This document shows positions 13,202 to 27,486 of a stretch of 64,000 bases of DNA, piece after piece (the stretch's first letter is position 1; each line of letters starts with the position of its first letter). The DNA is from Cloeon dipterum (Eukaryota; Arthropoda; Insecta; Ephemeroptera; Baetidae): assembly GCF_949628265.1 (NCBI RefSeq), contig NC_088787.1, forward strand, positions 28,696,501-28,760,500, read 5' to 3'. The position numbers and the translations under genes were made by a program. The notes under the pieces were generated by a model, which was not told where the DNA came from, searched no databases, and saw nothing but the letters and a program-made list of their open reading frames with translations.

Positions 13202-16200
13202 ACATTACTCTCTTCGTCGCCGTTCTTGCGAGGCGGCGTGCCCCGCCATCGCTTGTTCTTCTTGCCGAGCCTGACATCATTTATACACAAAAGAATTAGG
13301 GTCGTGCAAGGTCGGAAAGACAGCTTGACAAATGAAAATACCTGGTGAATACGTGCAAGTTTGCTAGGAATTTGCGACTCGCATGTTGAATTTTTCTCCC
13401 TTTGGTGCGTTTGAAAGGGAACGTGTTACTGCTGGTCTTTTTTGTGAACGCGTCCGCAACAGTTTCGACACGCCCCACAGAATGAAAAGACAAATTCTAC
13501 CCCCAAAGCCTGATGCACGTTGTGTAATTTGTGCCTCTATACGCGTGAATTGAATTTTTGCTGGTGTTTATTAGTCTTTTTGACGATGCCATTTAAATTC
13601 AAATGAGTTTTGAACCCTCCACTTTGCTAACACTGTGCTCTGTAAATAATTGTGTACTTTAACTTGCTGTAGAACAAAATTGATTCGCTACAGAACATAA
13701 TGACTGAACTTTGTTCTTTGTTCCCCTGGCAATGAAATATACATTTATGGTGTAAATTTTTAGAAGACTGACCACCTAATTCAGAGTTATTCAATTTGCA
13801 CTTTAGCAATTTTGAAAAAAGCACAGGTATTTATTATGTTGATACAAAGAGAAATTTGAACCTTTTTGCTTTTTGTTTTAAATATCTCAACCAGAATAAA
13901 ATATTTTATATTCAACGATTTCATCTTCAGGAATAAATGAGCGGAAATATCAAATATTTATTTGAAAAGGCAAATCTCTCTTTGTCAGTGGCAGCTTTTC
14001 CTCCGAGATTAAATGATAGTATAAATTTGGAACAAAGCAGCCTTTGTCTTGATGACCTGAATGAAGGAGTCAAAAGTGAAGTCTAGAGTTGCTCCCGCAG
14101 CGAGAAACTTTACCTGAGGGTTGTTCAAGCGAGCAGTGCGTGCTAACTGGTCCGGAGCGTGTCGATATATCAGAGGGGCAGGCGGCGCAGAACGAGAGGG
14201 AAATAGAGGATGCTGATCAGAAAATTTAGTCAGCTGGGATGTGACACTTGATTTAGGTTTTACTTGCACCCTCTCTCTTCTATATTAGATGAAGACATCA
14301 CACGCACTCGGGAGAGCAAGCAAGCGAGCAGGCGAACGGCGAAATCCCAAAGGGGACTCTGGCTGGAGCGAAAATGGAATGACATTTCTTCTGTTCAAAT
14401 CTTCGATTTGTAGGCGTTCGCCCACGCTGCTCGCCGTATCGGAAATTTATGGAACAACGAGCACTTGGCTGACTGACTGGAAAAACAACCTGCCTGTTTT
14501 ATCAGCCAGAGAAGTTATGTCAGCCTAAAGACGGCGCGCACCAGTGAGAGACACTTTGAATGCAACTTTTGTTGCTGCTTATCATAATATTAGCCCACTC
14601 TCCCGTCTTAAGCACTCTCCTCTAATTTGATTCTCCGCCTCCAGCTAATGGATAAATCTTGCATATTTTCTATCTTGTGCTGCCACAAATTATAACGCTT
14701 TTCCTGGAAGCATTAAGTAAAAATACTTGTTCAGCTTTCAGTCAGTTGAATTTGATCATTGAATTATCATTAAATTTGGTCTCTTTCGCATACTAAAGGA
14801 TGCTGGGACATTCCTACCTTATATTGACTAACAATACAAAAATTAATTTTCTCTTTTTCTGTAAACTGTTTTTTAAAGTTAGCTAGACTAGCATGGTCTA
14901 TGCATATTGAATGTTTTACAATTGAAAGTGTCGCATTATATATGAGCCCTAGCTCCACTTGAACATGTGCCTGAATATGAACAAAGTTCTTTCTCCGAGA
15001 TTACGAATTTATTTAATTTAATTATAATGATAAAATATATCATTCCTTTAGTCTCAATGCTCCTCGTTCTACACGTTGTCATTTGTTGAAGTTAGAAGTT
15101 ATGAGGCAAAGTTGACCTGCCAGCCCCCATAGGACACGTGTTCAAGATAGACAGATAAACTGTTAAAAGAAACCACAAGGCTTTAAAATCGATTTTAGGA
15201 ATAAATATTGAGAGAAGTTAAAATAAATTCTAAAGTGTATACCGTGTACCTGATTTTTAATATTTTAGGTTTGTCAATTTAATTGAGGCCAGTAGGCGGT
15301 ATAGCGCTTCTTGTTAGCATGGAGAGCATAATTCCCTTCGCATTGTTACACACTACACAGGCCGACTGACTAATTTAGTGCGTGTCTCGAGAATGTTGTC
15401 TTTGGAAGCAATTCAAATGCTACAAGTACACTTGTCAGAGGCAAGCTCGAGACTAAATCAAGCTTTCTTAGAAATCTACTGGGATGCGGGAAACTCAGCA
15501 GCAGCGCTGCTGAGAGGGCGTTTGCAATATTGGAAGCGTTCCCTGCGGACTCGAAAATAGTGAAAGCCTGGTTAACTTTTTCGCATTCACATTGGTTTTG
15601 TGGTGGGCAGAAGCGAATAACATTTACGCGCTGTGTATGCGAGAGGTGAAAGCGGTCATTGGGTGCTGTGCAAAACCACCGCTTTATTATTCAACACTTT
15701 TTTCTCTTTCGGCCTTAATGAAAAGTATAATGTGGGGCATGCATACACACAAGCATTTTATGTGTATCGCATACATTATGGTGTGCAGTTCGTACGGTCG
15801 CCGTGGTAATGCATGAACTTACACTTTGCACGCTCGCCGTCTTGGCAGAATTTTATTAAAAAAGTTGCCCGGCCGTTTGGTTTAAAATTTGTGGTGTGGA
15901 TTAAACTTGAAAATATTTAATACTTCCCGAGCACTTTGCGGCATGGAATGCCAAGAGACGGAAGGAAATTGCTCGGGGTCGGACTGGGAAAACAAATTAT
16001 AACTTCTTGTTATTGTGCAATATATCCGCGAGAAATAAAGCAGACTAAAGATGGATAGGCAACCGGTCGAGCTGTGATGTTTAGCGTGATGCATAACTAG
16101 CTGCTCGACAGGCGTTCTCTCTTGACTGAAAGCATGAGTTACCAACATGCAATCTTTATAAGACACTCACTTGCAACATAAATCCTCTTTGTAGTGTGTC

Positions 16201-19200
16201 TGGAAATTGTGCACCATTTAAATAAAGTACGAGTAAATTCGCACATTTTGAAGAAAAGATTATGAATATTAAACGAAAAATAGGTTGAATTTTAATTTGT
16301 TGTTACAACCATTCTTAAACAAAATTCATAAATGGTGCATAAAAATCAAACGATTTTGCGAATAACGAGCCTCTCCAAAACTCCACTTTTAGACTGAATT
16401 GCAGGGAAATGAAAATCCTTGTCACACGAAACTATTATTTCGATCATTAAACGCCGCACAAGTTATAAATCACCAATTAGGAATGCAGCCAAAATCGGCT
16501 GTAAAAAGTGCTGCATCAGAAGCTAGAGTTCAAACGTCGCCTTTTTTCTTCGCCGTTGCCCTCCGCCCGTCTGAATTGCGCGAACTCAAACACGAGGCGA
16601 TTTCGCGAGCGATTTATGGGGTGGAAAAAAGTACTCGGAAGGGGCGGGGGAGGCAGAGTGGCCAGGTACGCAGCCACTTTCACGCCGGAGAGCGCGATCA
16701 GCGATATTTTCGGGTCCAAAACGAACTACCAGCTCGGAAGGGTGGTTTTTCCCGCCATTAATGCAATTTGGCAGTACTCTCTTTGCATGATCCGCGAGAG
16801 GAAACAATTTCCGCGGAGATGCCTTTTTCTATCTCTCTTTTGTCCTCTCTTTGTCTCTCTGTGTGCGAGTGAGCAGCCTTTTTGTTGTCAGCTTGCAGCG
16901 GAAGGGAGAGGAAGAAAGAGAGACATGACATGTCACTCTCAAGCGCACCCACCCCCGAAGGCAACCCTTCATTCGCCAAGAGAAATGCTCAAATTGTGAA
17001 TAGAAAAGAAAGGCGGACGTATTCATTTCGAAGGAAGTCGGCCGTTGGAGCTGTTTTTGCCCATTTATTTGGATAATATATCGATTTCTGAACTAAATGG
17101 AACGGGAATATGAGGAAGAATGTGCATTTTCGTGCTCTTTACAAAGTAGTGACTTAAATCATATGTTTGAACAGCTCGGTGACTAATTCAACAGAGATCT
17201 CTCTAGGTAAATGATCACCTAAAACCAAAAAATTAAAAATATGTTAAACATGGTTCATTTTAGATAAATTTGCAATAAATAAACCATAAACTGCGAAGTC
17301 AGTGGATTATCTATTTTTATAACGTGTCACACAAGTTGCGTAAAAACCACCAACGTATCAAATTTCTCGCTTTTCTTGCTCTAATGTTAATAAAAAGTCC
17401 TTCTAAATTTAAAGTTTTACATTTATATTTTTCTTTCTCTGGTTGTTGTCAGGTAATTTGTTGGTGCTTAAGAACACCTAGAGCTGGTGATTAATAAATT
17501 CTTCAAGTGTCCATTGTCCATTATTGTAGTGGATGCGGAGCCGAGCTCCTTCTCTTTTTCATTTTTGGTTCAGGGTATCGTTAGTTTTTATTGAATAATT
17601 ATTGTTAGGCGTTATTTGTTTGCAATTCGCTGCAACAGAAAGATAATTGTTAATGTTGATCAGATTTCGCCGGTCTCGCGAGCAGTTAAGTCGCATTTCT
17701 AAGAGTGCCGAGCGTTTAAGTGCGAAAGGACCCTGCTCAATCGGGTAAATTCTTTTTCTATTTTGAAAGTTGTTCTTAATTTGACTTATCAAATTCATTT
17801 CTTTTAAAATTTTAACTTGTTTATGTTTAAAATTGATAATTGATGTCAATAATTTTATTGATTTCGATTTCAATTCTGCTTAAAGGTCCTTGTGTTCTGT
17901 TAGTCATAATCGACAAGAGACTTACTGATTAAAAGAAGCATTGCTCAAGATCTAAAAGGGATTATTTTTCACCTCTCTCCCAAAACATTCAACATGTTCT
18001 TTAAGTAAAAAATCACCGACTGTTTGTTCAGCAGTTTTTGTTTGCGTACGCCTGTGGAAGGAGAAAAAGCTTTGTTGAAAGTGGTAGACCGGCAAGTTTA
18101 CAAGTGGCAGAATGCAGTGTGTACTGTAATTCAGCGTAATGAAAACGAGCGCGCGCACAAAGTAAAAGCCGAATGGCTGCAAGCAGCACTATACTTGACT
18201 CTGCTGCTTTTACAGCTCGCCTAAGTGAGTTATGTTGTCGGAATGCATGTTTTATGGTAAAGTCAGTTGGAGATAGATGGATTTAATTCGCTGGCGGGTG
18301 GTGGCGGTGGTGCAGGCGGCAGACTTTCTTTTTCCCCGCGCCGTGGCGAGGCAAGAAGTTTGTAATTGCTTGCCGCGGCAAAAGCGGGGCTCCCAAGTAT
18401 TAAAACCGCCGAGCGGCGAGTGGCACCTTGCACACGGGGCCAACCGCCGTACATTTCAACTCGAGACAGACTGCAGAGCAAACCGAGAATAGATTCGCCT
18501 CTCGATCCGCAGCCTGCAGCGCGCACCGGCTCTAAATCAATCCACAACTTGGGGCTAATTTCATTAGTTTGACTTTAGCTCCCGGATCGTTCGCAGATTT
18601 TCTAAGAAAATTACTCCTAACGAACCTCGGTTTTAGATTGCATTGCGCACGAGAAAAACAAACAGATTTTCAACTTCATTTATGCATGTGATTCAATCAG
18701 ATATGTTTGCGCAGGGTAAAAAACACCGCGTTTACCTCCCGTTCCGAGCGATGGTTGGCGTTTTCTCACACTCTAATTAATTATCTAGTCTGATGAGAAG
18801 CGCACAGCCGCAAACTTCGCAGAAATCTGGCTTTCCCATCTACGCAGCGAAAATAACAAAAGATTGAATTGAGTGGTTTTTGTTTGTTTTGGAGCGCGCT
18901 GCCGTTCTTGCTGCATCGATTCTCCGCAGTGTGAGCGGCCGAAAAAAGGTGAAAAGGCCTCCTTAAGGAGCGGCGTCGGCGAGAAAGCACAAAAAGCATT
19001 CACGTCGCTGCTGTAAATGTCATTAACACGCACATAAAAAGCAACGCGAAGGAGCGGAAGCCGGCTGCTGGGAGGCAAGCGAACACCAACGCGTTGCAGA
19101 TCGCGAAAAGGTGGCAACCAAAATCTTCTTCTCCCTCTCGCACCTTGCACGTTCACCTCGGCAAGCGTTGGAGCACAGATACGTTATTGCTGCTCTTTCA

Positions 19201-20122
19201 GCGGCTGCGGCTTGAAATCTGTGCTCCGCCTTCTCTCCAGGTTTTATCTACAAAAACTGAGAGCTGCAGCCTTTTCATCAAGTATGCAAATATACCACGC
19301 TGCTATATTATGGAAAGTCAACGAGCTCGTTGATTTTGCTCGTGAATTTGGATTGAGTTTTCTCAAAAGGCAGCAAAAATATATTTTGAGATATTTTTCA
19401 TAGAAAATTTAAAAACTTGCAATGAGGATAATAAGAAATGCTACAAAAATGATTAAACACATCAAGAAATCTCTCGCCGCACTGATTGTGAGTAACAGTG
19501 AACAACTATTTATAATATCATTGATTTCTATGAGAACTTGTATCTGGTTCAATTGACCAAAAGTTAATTTTAATTTTCGAAATTCCTTAACATGATATTC
19601 AACTCTAGGTGAATGTTGTTTTACTTTTTGCCCTAAAATTTAGGCAATAAAATTTAGTTGAAACGCTTCACCATCATGTAATAAAACGTTAATTGCTGAA
19701 TTTGGATAGCATATTTGCAGGAAAATATTGGCATCTTTTTTATATTATTTTGTTCCTCATAGCGGCATCGTCTCAAGAACATTGCTGGTAGATGTTAATG
19801 AAGGTTCTCATATTTTTCAGATGGTATTAAATTCAGCTTTCTCGTTGCACAGCAAAAGCTGTTTATTTTCCCAGCACGGCTGCTTATTGTATTATTAAGT
19901 GTTCCATTATACCATTACAGCAACCAGCAGCCAAAACTATTGACCAGGACATTTAAGCATGCGGAAAAATAAACACTGAACACCGATGACGCTGCATTTA
20001 ATTTCAAATGAAAACTTCCAAAAACAAGTTTTAAATAAACCCATTAAGTCAAGATACCAAACTGTACAAAAGACAATCCTCTAACAAAGAATAAACAAAA
20101 CTGATTAAAAATGAGTGGATTA
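13201..20122. other. Non-coding, no gene seen
   Basis: AT-rich DNA with GC-richer islands at about 14,080-14,540, 15,360-15,720, 16,500-17,060, 18,250-18,560 and 18,700-19,340. The longest open frame (16,508-16,999, 163 codons) has overlapping rivals in other frames and strands and no recognisable domain. Nothing looks like an RNA gene. Long-range regulatory DNA or a large intron or intergenic spacer is the simplest reading. Confidence 0.4.
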
Positions 20123-20132
20123 CCCCCCCCCC
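20123..20132. repeat. Poly-C run
   Basis: Ten consecutive C residues in an AT-rich setting. Noted because homopolymers of this length are prone to length error and polymorphism. Confidence 0.9.
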
Positions 20133-23100
20133 ACATTTTCGTGCTTATAGTAACACAGAACCTTTGGAAGAAAGAATTTAAAAATTCAGTGGAGTGAAAT
20201 TCATGAGTTTGATTATCTTTTGGAGGCCGGGAGAGAAGGGGGAAATTAAAGTTGGCGAGAATTTAATTTTCCGAGTTAAACAATTTCGTAAATTGTTGTT
20301 ACTGCAGGTTAATAATCCCCTCTGGCATCCGCTTTGAAATTCCGCGGAAATTGCTCGCGTTAAAGTAAGCGACCAAACGGGTGCGCGCGGTGCAAAGCTG
20401 CGGAGCTTATTCTTTGTGCCGGGTGAAAAGCGATGACGCGGCCAAATTACACGCCAATCTGCGCAGAGGCATTTGCAAAATGAGGCTTAATTTGTGCCTG
20501 CCTAATATCATTCATTTAGCAGACGAGCGCGGGCGAGAGAGAACGCGCGCGCGGGCTAAATGGCTGTCGCCTGCCGAGCGGCGTGCGTGCGAAATCTTAT
20601 CTTGAAGGGTCCTTTATTACACCTTTTTAGCGGCAAAAGCAGCCATTTTAAACTCGCCTTTTGCACGCACATTTGCCCGCGTTCTTTACTCAGTCACACC
20701 GCGCGCGCGACAGGAGTGGAAATGGAAAGTAATTTCTGCACACGTCACCTCAAAATTCGCGTGACCTTTTCAACGAACGCACCACCGCGTTTGCTGAAAT
20801 TCAAATTTACTACGCTTTTTGTCAAAGTAAAAGGTAGCAACCTTTCTGTTTGCTTTTCACGCAGTTTTTTTCAAACACTATTTAAACACTTTTATTGTTG
20901 GCACTCTTTGCCCTTTATTTAATAGTCTGCATTATATCAGATAATTATATATAAGTAATCAAAAAACAATTTACAATTTCAAATTCAAAATTTCCTTTAT
21001 TCATTAAGTCGGAATATTTACAATAACTTTTGAATAGTTGTTAAGATATATTTTAAAATTTTAAAACATTCCATCGTCAAAATTACACACCCATGTGAAG
21101 TGAATCCCGCTTTTTTCAGCTTTGTGTCTATGAGAGGTATGTTAAATTATACCTTTGATTTTGAACGCGGTGTCTATAGGAGTAAACGGGTTCAAGAGTA
21201 GCTCCGAGTGCCCATGGTGGGCTTTTTGGGTGACAACCGACCGATTTTGTTGCAGGATTGCTTAAATTATACAGAGTTATACCGACCTGCAGATATTTTG
21301 CACTCATGCCACAACACTGCTGAAAACCAGGGCTCCGATTTGCAATGTACGAGGCATCAGCATTTGCTTGACAGAGCAGTTTAATTTGTTGCGGCGAGGT
21401 GCGAAGGCAAATAGAATTTAGGGCGAGCGAACAGAATTGGCAAATGTGTGCCGAGCGGGCGTTGTGCGCGCCGGCTATCAGCGCAGCCATTTGAATTAAT
21501 ACCCGCGGCAATAAATCGTCTTATCTCCAAACGGCACCAATGGCACGCGGCTGAATTACGAGAGACACATTATTTGCATGCAGATTCGAATAATTATTTA
21601 TTCGCCAACGTGCTCTAGCTGCTCTGGCCGATTATTTTTAAGCCAGTATATATCTCGGGGTGGTAGAAACGCCGTATTCTTCAGAAAGCCGATTCGTGGA
21701 ATTATCCTCTCCATGGAGCGCGCGGGTATAGATAGATTATTTAGAATTAGCTGAGAGAAAATTGTCTTTATTTATTTGCAAGGCTGAAGCCGAAGCGCGG
21801 TGAGAGACCTATTTGCACAATCAGCCGGTAAATTGCACATTACGTATTTCCATCTCCGTTTTTTTGAAGACAAGAACAATTCCATCTGTGCCCCACGCTT
21901 TCGCGGTAGATTGATTGCATGAAAGGTTTTATTCTCTTGCACTACAAAATGCACTGAATATTAACTATATATATTCAGCTTGTCCCATCAGCATTTTTAT
22001 TAGAATTTTAGATTAACATTTCACAGTTTGGCATTGAGATCGCAAGATTGAATCACGTGACTGCCCAGACTGCGAGTTCATTTCTGCTCTCGCTGGGTTG
22101 TCGCCTGCTGTTGCTGTCGTTTCTTTCCAGACAAAAAGGTGCCATTTCGAACGCGAAATTCTCGGTCGCATTATTGTCTGCGGTCGTGGTTCCAACTTCC
22201 TACTTTTGTTGCAGATCAACTAGGGCGCTTTCGTTTGAGACCAATTACGACGCAGGCGACTTCAGTAATTCCGATACGACACAGAGCTGCCGGCATGAAC
22301 TCATTTAACATGGGAAAATATAATGAATTGGATCCGCGAAGGGTGAATACGCGTCAGTTCGCTGTACTGCACAACTCTTACCAGGAGCACGGTAGCACGC
22401 CATTGCAAGACAAAAATTAAAAAAAATAATACTACTGTAAGAAAAGGAGTAACCGATTAAATCGGTTGATATTGATTTAATGAGATAATAGTTGGCATTA
22501 TATGAATGGTTGTATTAAATGATAGGATAGTTTCTAATATTATGGATGATATACACACTATTGAGATTATTCATATGAGTTCAAAATTAAAATTAAATTT
22601 TATGATCACACATCAGCTTTATATTCATGAAATAAATACAATCAGAATTCAAACTGACTTCATTGGGTATTGATTTCATCGTCTCCTCTGCAATCGCTTT
22701 TCCATATCAAATTTAGATGTGTATAATCATAATCAGGCAGCAAACTATCACGATACAAAATTTGTTTTGTTTTTTAGGATGATTTTACCAAAACTATTTT
22801 CTTGGAATGAAATTAATTACCCAAGTCATCTGCTCTCTAGCCTTTTTTTTTAATTTTGATTAGATGGTTTCAAGATGTAATACGAAATACAAATTCTTCG
22901 ATCATGAAATTTAAATATGAAATGAATTTAGGTGTGCAACCTGCTAAGCTAGAGGGCAAAGCAAAGGTGTTGCATAATCGAATCTCAACTCTCGATGTGG
23001 CGCCTCTAATGAAATTTCTTTCTATGCAGAGCATCTGGACAGCTAGCCTCTTCTGCGCGGCGGCAATCAGCGAGTCCAAAGCACTTTGTTGAGTTTGTTG

Positions 23101-26100
23101 GCGAAGCCGCGGTGCTTGTATACACTTTGCAAACGCAAAGCACGAGCGCAAATAATGAAAAGGAATTCCAGTGTGTTGCCGGCGCTTTTATTAAAGCAGC
23201 TTTTCTGCGTCTGCAGTGCAACAGCAAAAACACACAGTACGCAAAAACAAGAGGAACAACCAGGGAACAAAAGGTGGAAAGAAAATTATACGAAAACAAG
23301 TCGCCAGGGGAGAGGGGAGCGAAGCGTTTAAAGATTATCCACGGCACTTTGAAAATACTCGCTATTAACGTTGGCTGCTGCCGCTGCTGCTGCTGTTTCT
23401 GCTGGGAGTAGAGGGCGCGTTTACATGCCGCGTGTTTTCGCTGGAAGCAATCGTGGCGGATAATGAAGGCTTGCCTCCCGTGTGTCCTTGTTGCACACGC
23501 TGCTACCGGGGGGCATCGAGTTTTGCGCGGAAAAGGGTGTGCCTGGCGGAAAAAATAAATTAAGCGGCGCCCTTTTTCGCTCTAAAAGGGTGCGCAAGAA
23601 TTGAGTGCGTGCCTAAGTTATATCTGCATGTTCTGCTGCTCTCGCATCTCGAGAGCCTGTTTTTATTATTACGTTCAATAAGTCAGCCTTTCAGCCTTCC
23701 TGCGTGAAAAAGGCGGAAAATGGAACGCGACATGGATCCAGTTTGCGCGCAACACGTTGTTTTCTGCGCTGACTTCGTTTTCTTAAAAGCACACTGTTTG
23801 CGTAAAAATCTGAAAAATGCTGTCGCGCTCAACATGCTTTTCAGGAGATTTTTTACATTAGATTACAAAGGCTTCCAGCTCAAAAGGTCTGTGCTATTTT
23901 CAAAGGTGCCAATTTGGATTCTCGTCGACATATTATAAAACAAAAAATTTCATAAAATGGCTTGTTGATATCCTATTTGCTGGAGCTTTGAATCCATCTA
24001 AATTTCGAATTTCTGAATGATTTTATATAGATCGTAATGTATCTTTCACTGTTCACAATTGTTAAAAAAAATGTAAGCAAGTATTGAAGACCCCCTGATG
24101 TGCACGATTGACACCGTTTTTAAATAATAATTTAGTTTGTAATTTTGCTGTCAGGTTGCAACAAATGCATTTGAATGCATAAAACAACTTCCTGACATTT
24201 GAAATCCAAACAGGATGCTTATTAATAAAAAAATTAGTAATCAGTAGGACTTCAGCTTTAGATAAAAAAGCTTTGATAAAATTAATTAAAATTGTAATCT
24301 ACATTATGAAACCAAACAACTGTTGATTTGATAAATTTATATTTACTACCATATAGCAGTGATAATATTTTAGTGCAAAAAACGCAGATATTAATTTGAA
24401 TTTACTCGCTGCGTGGTGGAGATATTTTCCGCTGTCACAAATCCTGTGCCAAGGCCTCTCTTGGGAAATTATTACCGGTATTCAAATAGCAATGGCAATT
24501 TTCAACAGATTGGGCAATTAGTCGGCTACTGGACGAGCCAGAATCCGCTTTGTGTGTTTGAATGGCTCTCTGCTGCTCGACGGCGACTTGTTGATTTATT
24601 TCCAACGAAAATAAAAGACGTAAAAGTCAGTGCAGGCATCTCTCAAGATTGGCAAACTTTTTATTAGGTGGCGTGTGGTATTTTATTTCCACTGCTGCCA
24701 GCTAGCCACCCCTGATTAAAGGAGTTCCGCCTGCGGTCGGCCGACGAGTGAGGGAAAGCGTCGAAAGCCGCTCTCATTCTCTCGACCCGGGCTAATATGG
24801 AATTTAATAGAAAAACACATCCTCCAGGCAATTAACGAGACCAAGGTGTGTGGCGGCAAAGTTTTCCAATCTGAAAAAGTGATGGAATTTGCGCAGCCAC
24901 GCCCTCGCTGGGGTGGAAGTAGCCCTTTGTGTGTCGGCTGTGGCGGAGAGGTGTGTGTCATTAATTAGTGAGAAAGTACGCGCTCGATTCGCCCGCGACG
25001 GAAATAATAGCTCTCAAAGCGGCCAAGTTTTTGCTGCCGTGCTTGAAACAAAATCGTTTTTCTTTCCACCTGTCAACTCGCAGCGGAAACTTCTTCTTCT
25101 CTTTCCTTCTGGTGTGCGCGAAAGAAAAGTTTCACTTAAACCTTGTCATCGGGTGGAAAGAATATTGGAAATCTTAAGGAATGCCCCGTCGCCATCCCGT
25201 TTCTCAGCCACGCGCGGAATGAGATTTTTTCGCCAAACTTGTTCTTTGAACTCGCATTTTTCACCTGCTAATATCTTTCAATTACCTGCTACTGCTGTGG
25301 CGGTAGCACTGGCCGCAAAGGACACACAACTTCTTGGAGAAAAGCAGCATTCCGACCCTTTCCAGCTTTTTCTAGCGAAAAAGTATCCTTTGTTTGAGTT
25401 CCTGTAGGAAAGAATAAGAAAGATTGTAATAAGATGCGCATGACATTGCCTTTGTTAATCTTTTGCTTTATTTTAAAACCAAACTGATGGTATTAACATT
25501 GCAGAGCAAAATGACCTTTCAGTGCCATAAATTGTTCAAAACTTGTGATGTGTTTATTCAGATCACCAAAAATTATATCTTTTTACTCTGCATCTTTGAC
25601 CCCCGCTTAATAACGAGCGGTTTAGATATCTTGAATATTAGAGGTTATATATAATGACTACCACTGGCTGAAAAATAGTCTGTGTCTTATATTACTAAAT
25701 CTTAAAGCCCACAACGCGCGCTCAACAATTAATCAAGCTGTTTCGGCATCTCAAAGTCTTATCAACAGTAATCTACCTGCAAAAAAATTAATGGCCATAC
25801 AGAATGATATCCAAAATCACAGGAAGTTGAAAACCATCGACCTTACTCATTGTAATCACTGATGAGCCCATAAATAGAGAGAACATTTTGTGAAATCCTA
25901 TGTATTTCGTTCTACTTGCAAAAAAATCTAATTGGCAACAATTTTCGAGTCAAAAATTTAATGATTTATTTTAAGCGCTTTCAAATATTGAGTGGGATTC
26001 TGCTCCTAAAACTAACGAAAGTTGATTGATTCTTGGTCGATTCATGAAATTTGAGTCAGCACGTGAGCCGAAAAATCTAAGGTCAAAAACTCAGGCTGAT

Positions 26101-27291
26101 TGTTGAGCGTGCTGAGCGGGCATTTAATCAGTTGGTGCACTTGGCCGGGCGAATATCACTCCATCACGTCGGGCGAGAAGCGGTGCTGTATAAATTAGAT
26201 TCCATTTAATTCTGCGCCTTTGGTGTATCAGCTAGGCAGGCAGGCCCAACCGCAGCAGCCATTAATCATTCACACCTCAATGCAAGTCCACGCGCGCGAA
26301 TCGCAAAAGCAACAGCTAGGGAAATAGACGCGCTTCACGTCACTCCAGAATCGCTCGACCCTAGCTCTCCCTGTTTCTCTTATTACTACATAGAACAGAC
26401 CCCAAGGAACTCAGCGGGGCGGGAGAGAACCATTCTGCCTGATATTTTTTGCGTGCGCCTTCCACTCACCAAATTCCACAGTAGGAATAGTTGTTGCCTT
26501 TCACTTGAACAAAGTCCTGCTTCTTTGGTGATGAGTGGAACTCGTGAAATATGGGAAATACATTACAGCAGGTGCGTTGCGTGCGTGGAAAGGATACTGA
26601 GAACAAACAATTTGTTCCCAATTCCAGGCTCGCTGGAGCAAAAGCAATTCCCAATCAATATTGGCAGCGACGGCACAGGGGCGCAATATTCAGTTGAGAG
26701 AACGCGACTCTGCAATATCCAGCTAGAAACAACGGTGCGCCGCCCATGTTTCCTTATTTATTGCAATATATCATTGTTTTCATTTCTCCCTTTGTGCCTG
26801 GCGAAGTCTGCGCGCACAAAGTGGGCCCTTTATTACTTTACTTTCTCACAGGAGTGTTTTTTCATACGCTCAGGGAGCAGACCTGTGCTCCTTTCCCTGC
26901 AATCGGCTTCTTTGAATTGAATGTGTTGTTTGATCCACAAGCCATTCCTCCCCGTATAACAAACGAATAAAGCAGAAAAATTGCAGCAGCCAACGGCTGT
27001 TAAATTCGCAGGTTGGATCTACTTTGTCTGATAAATAAAGGGCTCTTGTTGTACAGATGGCTCTGACTAAATACCCTAAATATTCAGATACACAATAAAA
27101 TTTACATTATATGACGGCTGAAGATTTTTAAGTATAGCATTATAAAGTATAAAACTTGAAAAATCTTTAATTAAATAAATTAGACATTTATATTTAAAAA
27201 TAAAATTAGGAATTTACCCTGATTGAGTGAGTTCCGTTTAGAATTGGAAAAAATTACGGTAGCAGTCTGACTCACTACTGATTCTTTTCAG
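20133..27291. other. Non-coding, no gene seen
   Basis: GC-richer islands at about 20,320-20,720 (with GCGCGCGC-type alternating runs near 20,535 and 20,700), 22,040-22,300, 22,980-23,720, 24,400-25,340 and 26,090-26,960. A short GCTGCT-type triplet run lies near 23,375-23,402. A 172-codon open frame at 24,889-25,407 (plus) matches nothing I recognise. The sequence between the islands is AT-rich. Confidence 0.4.
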
Positions 27292-27486
27292 CACGGCTGG
27301 ATTATTTTCATAAGCTTTTTAATAGGAGACATTGGTGCGGGGGGCAACAACAAGGTGGTCCTTATTAGGACTTCGGCTTCTTCCATTGAGGCTCGTTATA
27401 TAGTTCATTCTTTATACATACTATTGGGACGCAAGTTTTCGCTATCAGGGGGTGCCTATCTCACAGAAGACATACCGATAAAATAA
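27292..27486 (+). CDS. Doubtful terminal-exon-like open stretch
   Basis: Sixty-four codons with no ATG near the start, preceded directly by a good splice acceptor (pyrimidine tract ending TTTTCAG) and ending at TAA, with AATAAA overlapping the stop. The predicted peptide begins HGWIIF, includes a GDIGAGGNN segment and ends EDIPIK. I do not recognise it. No upstream exon with a matching donor was found and open runs of this length occur by chance, so this is a weak candidate for an orphan last exon or a transposon fragment. Confidence 0.12.
   Translation, partial: HGWIIFISFLIGDIGAGGNNKVVLIRTSASSIEARYIVHSLYILLGRKFSLSGGAYLTEDIPIK

Noticed and set aside
13000-13348. Arg-Glu and Ser-Leu repeat open frames
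   Set aside because: Produced by the GA microsatellite.
16508-16999. 163-codon open frame on the plus strand
   Set aside because: Several other frames on both strands are open over the same bases; no recognisable protein features.
24889-25407. 172-codon open frame on the plus strand
   Set aside because: Sequence resembles no family, and a shorter overlapping frame is also open. Composition explains it.
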